DNA of 64,000 nucleotides, from contig CAWFME010000004.1 of NCBI GenBank assembly GCA_963816955.1, forward strand, positions 1,078,331 to 1,142,330, given 5' to 3'. The stretch's first letter is position 1, and every line of letters begins with the position of its first letter. Origin of the DNA: DATFQI01 sp963816955. Lineage in GTDB: Bacteria; Actinomycetota; Thermoleophilia; Solirubrobacterales; Solirubrobacteraceae. Under the pieces are notes generated by a model. The model worked only from the letters and a program-made list of their open reading frames with translations. It was not told where the DNA came from and did no database searches. This document shows positions 58,456 through 64,000 of the stretch, piece after piece. Made by a program: the position numbers and the translations under genes.

Positions 58456-61400
58456 ATGGAGCCCACCCGGCGCAGGATCTGGTCGCGAACCGGCCACATC
58501 GGCCTCGATCCCGTGCTCGTGCTGTGCGTCGCCGTCCTGCTCGGCTTCCCGGTGCTCGCGGCGCTCGTCGCCCGCGGGCTGCCCGTGCCGGCGAGCGAGC
58601 AGCGCGTCGCCGTGCCGGCGGGCGCGGCTGAGTCGCGCGACCTGCGTCCCGTGCCCGCGTTCGCGCGGGCGCCGGACGTCGACGCCGCGCTCGAGAGCCC
58701 GGCCGCGATGCGGGCGGCGCTCCGCGGCGCGATGGAGGGCGTCCTCGACGGCGGGCGGGCGGCGAGGCTGCTGGCGCTCGTGCGCTCGACCCGGACGCCG
58801 GACCTCGCGGGCGGCGAGAACGTGATCGAGCCGACGCGCGTGCCGTACCCGTATCGCTACCCGCGGATCGAGCGGCTGCTCCCGCCGGAGATGGGGGAGG
58901 AGGGCGGCGACCTCGGCGCCCTGCTGATCCTGGCGGCCGGCGCGTTCCAGGCCGAGTTCCCGAACGCCGGCCCCGTCGCCTTCGCGGTGCTCGACCGCGC
59001 CCGCGCCGGCGGCGCCTGCGAGCCGCAGCTCGACCTGGCCTTCCTGCTCTCGACGTCCCGGAACCCGTTCGACGACCAGGTCGCGCGCGAGTACGAGCGC
59101 GCCGCGAAGGCCTGCGGCGACGACCCGACGCCGCGCTGGCTGCTCGCCCAGTTCCAGTCGCAGCGGGCGTTCGCCTACGACAACGGCGACCGCCCGGGCC
59201 AGGAGCTCGAGCGCGCGGAGCGCCTGCGCCGGCCGATCGCCACCGCGCGGGCGCTGCAGCGCTCGCACCCCGGCCTCGCCGCGGGCTGGACCGCCGAGGC
59301 CGACACGGAGCTGCGGATCGGCTACCAGCTCGACCTCATGGCGCCGTTCGGGGCGCGGCAGCGCTTCCGGCGGGCGCTCGCCCTCTACCGCGCCGCGCGC
59401 CGCGTCGACGACGGGCCGGAGCCGGCGCTCGGCGAGGCCCGCGCGCTCGCCGCGCTGCACCTCTACGACCGCGCGGCCGCCGTCCAGGCGCGCGCCGCCG
59501 CGGCGCTCGACGGGATCGGCCCGGCGCAGGCGCGGCTGGTCGAGTACCTCGAGCGCGACCGGCAGTTCGCCGTCGCCGCGGACGCCGCGGCGGCGCTGCG
59601 CACGGCCCGCCACCCCGATCCGATCTCGCTGCTGATGAAGATCTCCCACGACGACGACGAGGCCCGGCTCGCCGCCGAGGAGGCGGAGGGCCCGCTGTCC
59701 ACGGGTGCGAGCACGATGCGCGCCGTGCGGATCGACGTCGGGCCGCCGCCCGGCGGCGCCGGCGGCCCGGGCGCCGACCTGAGCTTCCTACCGCTGTATC
59801 GCGCGGTCGAGGGGGTGACCGGCCATGACCGCTGGTGCCCGGACTGGGCGCGGCGGCGCGACCTCGTCCTCGCGGGCCGTCCTCGCGAGGCGCTCGAGTC
59901 GATGCCCGCGCAGTTCGAGGATGTCAACCCGGACGGCTTCGAGACGGTGTGCGTGTTCGAGCACGCCGTGGCGATGCTCGAGGCCGTCGCGCTGGCGGAG
60001 GCCGGTGACCGCGCCGCCGCGCTGGCGCGCCTGGGCCGCGACGACGCCGAGTTCGCGCTCAACGGCAGGCAGCCGACCGACGCGCTGCGCGACGCGCAGC
60101 AGAACCTCTGGCGCTTCGCCGGGGACTACGAGCGGGCCGGCCGTGCCGTGGCCGCCTGGCTGCGCGAGACCACGAACAACGCCGAGGCGATGGACCGTGC
60201 GGGCGAGATCGCGTTCCTGGAGGGTCGCCACGACGACGCGGCCCGCTGGTTCGGCCGCTCGGCGTTGGCCGTCCGCGGCGCGCAGGGGGTCTGGACGGCC
60301 GGCGAGGCGCGCGGGCAGCTCAAGCGCGGCACGGCGCTGGCTCGCCTGGGGCGTCGCGACGAGGCGCTCGCCGAGCTCGACCAGGCGCAGCAGACGGCCG
60401 TCCGCGCCGCCGCGCTCGCGCGCCGGGACTCGCAGTACGCCGCAGAGGTCGAGAACGAGTTCTACGCCTACCACGCGCTCGCCCAGGCCGGTGAAGCCGC
60501 GCTGCTCGCCGAGCGCTACGACGAGGCCTCGGAGCTCTACGCCAACGCCGCGGACCGCTCCCGGTTCATGCCGTTCCTCCCGGCCGACGTGGACCCGCTG
60601 GCCCGGCTCGAGGTGCTGTTCAACAACTGGGCGCTCGCGGACGCGATGTCCGGCCGGCCGCGGACGGCGCTGGCCGCTGCGCGTCGCGCCGTGGACACCG
60701 ATCCCGCGAACCCGCTGTTCCGCGACACGGAGGGCTTGGCGCTGCAGAAGCTCGGGCGTGCGGCGGAGGCGGCGCGCGCGTACCGCGCCGCGGTCGATTC
60801 CGAGGCCACGGACTACCCGGCGTGGAACAACCTTGGCGTGGCGCTGGCCGAGACCGGCGACGAGGCGGGCGCGGCGCGCGCGCTGCGGCGGGCGGTCGGC
60901 GCGCGCGAGGACTACGCGCTCGGCTGGTTCAACCTCGGCGTGGCGCTCGAGGAGCGCGGACTCTGGCATGCGATCGGCGCGCAGGGCGCCCTGGGGCGGG
61001 CGATCCGCGCCGACGGCGCGCTGCGCGACCGCGAGCACGAGCTGGTGGCCGACGACGAGGTCTACGTCACCGACCTCGACCTCTCCAAGCCGCTCCCGCC
61101 GGAGTGGTCGTTCAGCGAGACCCAGGACCGGGCGCCGGTCGCGGCCGCCGGGTTCGCCCTGGCGCTGCTGCTCGGGCTGCGGCTCACCCGCTCCCTGTCG
61201 GGCCGCAGCGCATCCGGCGTCGGCGAGCGCCTGTTCGCCGTGCTGCGCACCTGGATCGAGCGCGTGCCGCCGCGCGTGCGCTACCCGCGGGCGACGCTCG
61301 CCGTGGCGGCCACGGTCGCCGTGTTCGTCTGGCCGCTGGTGCGCGCCGGCACCGCGGGCCTCGGGGGCGTGATCCTGCTCGGGCTCGGCTGCCTCGTGCT

Positions 61401-61857
61401 GATCGCGGCCGTCACGCGGGCGCGCACGCTCGCGGCCCGCCGGGCGGGCGTCGCGCTCGAGCAGCGCACCTGGACGCCGGGCGTCGCGTTCGGGCTGGTG
61501 GCCGGGGCGCTCGGCGCGCCGTGGGCGCCGCTGCCGGTGGCCCGCACGGACGCGGAGAAGGACGCGTCGCCCGCCCCGGAGGCAGGCGCCGCCCCGACCC
61601 CGCCTCCGTCCGCGTCCGTGCACCTCGTGGGGCCGGTGCTCGCCGGCACGCTCGCGCTCGCGCTGCTGATCCTCGGCATCTGGCTCGAGGTGCCGGTGAC
61701 CCGCTCGCTCGGTGCGGCGGCGCTCGTCATGGCCGCCTCGATGCTCACCCCGATCGAGCCGCTCGACGGCGCGGCGGTCGCGCGGACCCCGGTCGCCGCC
61801 ACGGCCTCGTTCGTGTTCGTCGGGGCCGTCGCGCTGATGGCGATCGGCCTGCAGTGA
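58456..61857 (+). CDS. large TPR membrane protein with site-2-protease-like C-terminus
   Basis: 1133 residues. An N-terminal membrane span (LVLCVAVLLGFPVLAALVAR) leads to about 850 residues of helical TPR-like repeats (AWNNLGVALAETGDEAGAA and GWFNLGVALEERGLW are clearest, near 795-840). From about 890 there are several membrane helices. The late motif SMLTPIEPLDGAA resembles the second metal motif (NPxxxLDG) of M50 site-2 proteases, but no HExxH is present, so any protease activity is doubtful. Divergent from the DyP-coupled gene over a shared control region. Confidence 0.75.
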   Translation: MEPTRRRIWSRTGHIGLDPVLVLCVAVLLGFPVLAALVARGLPVPASEQRVAVPAGAAESRDLRPVPAFARAPDVDAALESPAAMRAALRGAMEGVLDGGRAARLLALVRSTRTPDLAGGENVIEPTRVPYPYRYPRIERLLPPEMGEEGGDLGALLILAAGAFQAEFPNAGPVAFAVLDRARAGGACEPQLDLAFLLSTSRNPFDDQVAREYERAAKACGDDPTPRWLLAQFQSQRAFAYDNGDRPGQELERAERLRRPIATARALQRSHPGLAAGWTAEADTELRIGYQLDLMAPFGARQRFRRALALYRAARRVDDGPEPALGEARALAALHLYDRAAAVQARAAAALDGIGPAQARLVEYLERDRQFAVAADAAAALRTARHPDPISLLMKISHDDDEARLAAEEAEGPLSTGASTMRAVRIDVGPPPGGAGGPGADLSFLPLYRAVEGVTGHDRWCPDWARRRDLVLAGRPREALESMPAQFEDVNPDGFETVCVFEHAVAMLEAVALAEAGDRAAALARLGRDDAEFALNGRQPTDALRDAQQNLWRFAGDYERAGRAVAAWLRETTNNAEAMDRAGEIAFLEGRHDDAARWFGRSALAVRGAQGVWTAGEARGQLKRGTALARLGRRDEALAELDQAQQTAVRAAALARRDSQYAAEVENEFYAYHALAQAGEAALLAERYDEASELYANAADRSRFMPFLPADVDPLARLEVLFNNWALADAMSGRPRTALAAARRAVDTDPANPLFRDTEGLALQKLGRAAEAARAYRAAVDSEATDYPAWNNLGVALAETGDEAGAARALRRAVGAREDYALGWFNLGVALEERGLWHAIGAQGALGRAIRADGALRDREHELVADDEVYVTDLDLSKPLPPEWSFSETQDRAPVAAAGFALALLLGLRLTRSLSGRSASGVGERLFAVLRTWIERVPPRVRYPRATLAVAATVAVFVWPLVRAGTAGLGGVILLGLGCLVLIAAVTRARTLAARRAGVALEQRTWTPGVAFGLVAGALGAPWAPLPVARTDAEKDASPAPEAGAAPTPPPSASVHLVGPVLAGTLALALLILGIWLEVPVTRSLGAAALVMAASMLTPIEPLDGAAVARTPVAATASFVFVGAVALMAIGLQ

Positions 61858-61861
61858 CGCG

Positions 61862-62020
61862 TCAGCGTCGCGTGCGGATGTAGCGCTCGACGGCCGAGCC
61901 GATGCGCGCTCCGGTGCCGCCGGTGGACCGGCCTCCGCGGCGCCCCGCACCGCGGGCCGGCCGGCGTCCCCGGCGCGCGGTGGTGCCGCCGCCGAACTGC
62001 TGGAGAAGTCGTCTGATCAT
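61862..62020 (-). CDS. small Arg/Gly-rich protein
   Basis: 52 residues: MIRRLLQQFGGGTTARRGRR, then an Arg/Gly tract, then ARIGSAVERYIRTRR. Very basic, with an amphipathic N-terminal helix. AAGCCT lies 6 nt before ATG 62020 on the minus strand. Coding status is moderately supported by position and promoter; the function is unknown. Confidence 0.5.
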   Translation of the reverse strand: MIRRLLQQFGGGTTARRGRRPARGAGRRGGRSTGGTGARIGSAVERYIRTRR

Positions 62021-62125
62021 GGGAAGAGGCTTGCCGCGGGCCTCGTGCCCCAAACGGTCATCTGCGCTCACCGTCCGCGTCCTCATATGATCGCGCCAGC
62101 CTGCCGGGAGAGGAGGGAGCAGACC

Positions 62126-64000
62126 GTGAGAATCGCGATCGTGGGTGGAGGCCCGGCCGGGCTCTACTTCGCGATCCTCGCCAAGCGGCTGGACCCCGCC
62201 CACGACGTGCGGGTCTACGAACGGAACGCTGCTGACGACACGTTCGGCTTCGGCGTCGTCTTCTCCGACGAGACGCTGGAGGGGATCGAGGCCGCCGACC
62301 CCGAGACGTTCGCCGAGCTCGCCCCGCTGTTCGCCCGCTGGGCGGAGATCGACGTCCACTACAAGGGCGAGGTCGTGACCTCAGGCGGCCACGGCTTCTC
62401 GGCGCTCAGCCGGCGGGAGCTGCTCGGCGCCCTGCAGCGGCGGGCCGACGCGCTCGGCGTGCGGCTGCACTTCAGCGCTGACGCCGAGCTCGCGGACGCC
62501 GACCTCATCGTCGGCGCCGACGGCGTCAACAGCACGGTGCGCCGCATGCACGAGTCCGCGTTCCGCCCGTCGCTGGACCCGCGCCGCTCCAAGTACATGT
62601 GGCTCGGCACCGACCTCGTCTTCGACGCCTTCAAGTTCTTCATCGCCGAGACCGAGCACGGCGTCTTCCAGGTCCACGGCTATCCCTACGGAAACACGCT
62701 GAGCACGTTCATCGTGGAGACCTCGGAGGAGACGTGGCGGCGCGCGGGCCTCGACCGCGGCGAGGCGCTCGCGCCGGGGGAGAGCGACGCCGCCGGCATC
62801 GCGTTCTGCGAGGAGCTGTTCGCCGGCGCGCTCGGCGGCCACCGGCTGATCGGCAACCACTCGCGCTGGATCAACTTCGTGACCGTCCGCAACGCGGCCT
62901 GGCACCACGAGAACGTCGTGCTGCTCGGCGACGCCGCGCACACCGCGCACTTCTCGATCGGCTCGGGCACCAAGCTCGCGCTCGAGGACGCGATCGGCCT
63001 CGCCTGGGCGCTGCGCGAGCAGCCCGGCGACCTCGGCGCCGCGCTGGCGGCCTACGAGGCCGAGCGGCGCCCGATCGTCGAGAGCACGCAGCGCGCCGCC
63101 CAGGGCAGCCTCGAGTGGTTCGAGGGGATCGCGCGCTACGTGCGGCAGCCGCCCGTGCTGTTCGCCTTCAACCTGCTCACGCGCAGCCGCCGCATCACCT
63201 ACGGCGAGCTGCAGCTGCGCGACCCCGGGTTCGTCGAGGAGGTCGACGCCGCCTTCGGCTGCGCCGGCCGGCCGCCGATGTTCACGCCGTTCCGCATGCG
63301 CGAGCTGGAGCTGGCCAACCGCGTGGTCGTCTCGCCGATGGACATGTACTCCTCGCGCGACGGCACGCCGGGCGACTTCCACCTCGTGCACCTGGGCGCG
63401 CGCGGGATCGGCGGCGCCGGGCTGGTCATGACGGAGATGATCTGCGTGTCGCGCGAGGGCCGGATCACTCCCGGCTGCGGCGGCCTCTATGCGGACGAGC
63501 ACACGGACGCCTGGGCGCGGATCGTCGACTTCGTGCACGCGCATGGCCGGGCCCGCGTCGGCGCGCAGATCGGCCACTCCGGTCGCAAGGGCTCGACGCA
63601 GCTGATGTGGGAGGGCGAGGATCAGCCGCTGCCCGACGGCAACTGGCCGCTGATCGCCCCGTCGCCGCTGCCCTACCTGCCCGGGACGAGCCAGGAGCCG
63701 CGCGAGATGACCCGCGCGGACATGGACGCGGTGCGCGACCAGTTCGTCGCCTCGGCCCGCGCGGCGGCTGACGCCGGGTTCGACCTGCTCGAGCTGCACA
63801 TGGCCCACGGCTACCTGCTCTCGTCGTTCCTGTCGCCGCTGACCAACCTCCGGCAGGACGGGTACGGCGGCGCTCTGGAAGGGCGTGCGAGGTGGCCGCT
63901 CGAGGTGTTCGCTGCGTGCCGTGCGGTGTGGCCGCAGGAGCGGCCGATGTCCGTGCGGATCTCGGCCACCGACTGGGTCGACGGCGGCTTCGACGGCGAC
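62126..64000 (+). CDS. bifunctional salicylyl-CoA 5-hydroxylase-type FAD monooxygenase/OYE reductase, 3' end outside window
   Basis: 625 residues in view, still open. The N-terminal flavin hydroxylase (about 1-385) has VGGGPAGLYFAILAKRLDP, DLIVGADGVNSTVRR and VVLLGDAAHTAHFSIGSG. The C-terminal Old-Yellow-Enzyme half starts near 390 with MFTPFRMRELELANRVVVSP and has VGAQIGHSGRKGS and LLELHMAHGYLLSSFLSPL. This fusion is that of salicylyl-CoA 5-hydroxylase and 2-aminobenzoyl-CoA monooxygenase/reductase, which hydroxylate aryl-CoA rings. GTG 62126 has a GGAGG SD 9 nt upstream. Aromatic-degradation genes would be expected beyond the edge. Confidence 0.9.
   Translation, partial: MRIAIVGGGPAGLYFAILAKRLDPAHDVRVYERNAADDTFGFGVVFSDETLEGIEAADPETFAELAPLFARWAEIDVHYKGEVVTSGGHGFSALSRRELLGALQRRADALGVRLHFSADAELADADLIVGADGVNSTVRRMHESAFRPSLDPRRSKYMWLGTDLVFDAFKFFIAETEHGVFQVHGYPYGNTLSTFIVETSEETWRRAGLDRGEALAPGESDAAGIAFCEELFAGALGGHRLIGNHSRWINFVTVRNAAWHHENVVLLGDAAHTAHFSIGSGTKLALEDAIGLAWALREQPGDLGAALAAYEAERRPIVESTQRAAQGSLEWFEGIARYVRQPPVLFAFNLLTRSRRITYGELQLRDPGFVEEVDAAFGCAGRPPMFTPFRMRELELANRVVVSPMDMYSSRDGTPGDFHLVHLGARGIGGAGLVMTEMICVSREGRITPGCGGLYADEHTDAWARIVDFVHAHGRARVGAQIGHSGRKGSTQLMWEGEDQPLPDGNWPLIAPSPLPYLPGTSQEPREMTRADMDAVRDQFVASARAAADAGFDLLELHMAHGYLLSSFLSPLTNLRQDGYGGALEGRARWPLEVFAACRAVWPQERPMSVRISATDWVDGGFDGD

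Noticed and set aside
58386..58457. Start of the DyP-coupled protein at ATG 58457
   Set aside because: The ATG would overlap the divergent gene's ATG, and the interval carries both promoters. GTG 58385 fits the leaderless pattern. Kept as a possible alternative.
59788..61950. A 720-codon leftward frame opposite the TPR gene
   Set aside because: Shadow frame of Arg/Ala/Gly-rich composition with no motif. The TPR frame has clear repeats and membrane segments.
1..64000. tRNA, rRNA, integrase, transposase or phage genes
   Set aside because: None recognised in either strand. Cloverleaf or family motifs were not seen, though a covariance search was not possible.

Overview
The window is very GC-rich DNA with dense, short-spaced genes. 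The gene families suggest an actinobacterium, most likely of the Thermoleophilia/Solirubrobacterales lineage. Evidence includes a FadA2/FabG4-type divergent fatty-acid locus, an IdeR/DtxR-type iron box, many secreted proteins with Pro/Gly linkers and basic C-terminal beta domains, a DUF6131-type mini protein, and many start codons that follow a TAnnnT -10 hexamer by 6-8 nt (apparently leaderless transcripts). Taxonomy is inferred from gene content only. No rRNA, tRNA, CRISPR array, insertion sequence or prophage gene was recognised.

Layout. 1-5.4 kb: a truncated alpha/beta hydrolase, a glutamine amidotransferase and two tandem secreted HExxH metalloproteases. 5.4-16.4 kb: a fatty-acid/acyl-CoA block. 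Thiolase and an acyl-CoA dehydrogenase run leftward. FabG4, a MaoC hydratase and a MerR regulator run rightward from a shared palindromic operator. Then come an SDR-TetR operon and a second, long acyl-CoA dehydrogenase; the last two promoters carry clustered GGTACC-like sites. The first acyl-CoA dehydrogenase and the MaoC gene contain apparent frameshifts. 16.4-28 kb: a multipass membrane protein holding a perfect 20-bp inverted repeat, a PQQ-type sugar dehydrogenase, an iron ABC importer (fbpC divergent from fbpA-fbpB) under an iron box, and a translationally coupled secreted pair (penicillin-acylase-like hydrolase and alpha/beta hydrolase). 28-38 kb: mixed metabolism (acetoacetate-decarboxylase-like protein, methyltransferase, GMC oxidoreductase, STAS protein, aldo/keto reductase, MBL hydrolase, FAD-linked oxidase), then an ATP-dependent DNA ligase divergent from a protein with an Ada-like cysteine motif.

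38-52 kb: a 34-residue zinc-ribbon protein with a near-ideal ribosome binding site, a diguanylate cyclase, amidase, GST, a stress membrane protein, a MerR-less CarH-like cobalamin domain followed by two phospholipid-type membrane enzymes, an L,D-transpeptidase/flavin monooxygenase operon, a second aldo/keto reductase, an SDR, a 51-residue membrane protein and a membrane HD-GYP protein with a long Gly/Ser and Pro/Val tail. 52-62 kb: an RTX protein, an aldonolactone-type oxidase and an M19 dipeptidase converge on a DyP-type peroxidase coupled to an unrecognised protein. The latter is divergent, over a shared promoter/operator, from an 1133-residue TPR membrane protein with a site-2-protease-like C-terminus. 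This last module is the best candidate for an undescribed system. 62-64 kb: a small basic protein and the 5' part of a bifunctional salicylyl-CoA 5-hydroxylase-type gene leaving the window.

The genes read as a free-living aerobic heterotroph with active acyl-CoA metabolism, iron-regulated uptake, c-di-GMP synthesis and probable hydrolysis, and a large set of secreted hydrolases. Neighbouring genes often overlap by 1-4 nt (ATGA, GTGA, TGATG), so translational coupling is common.
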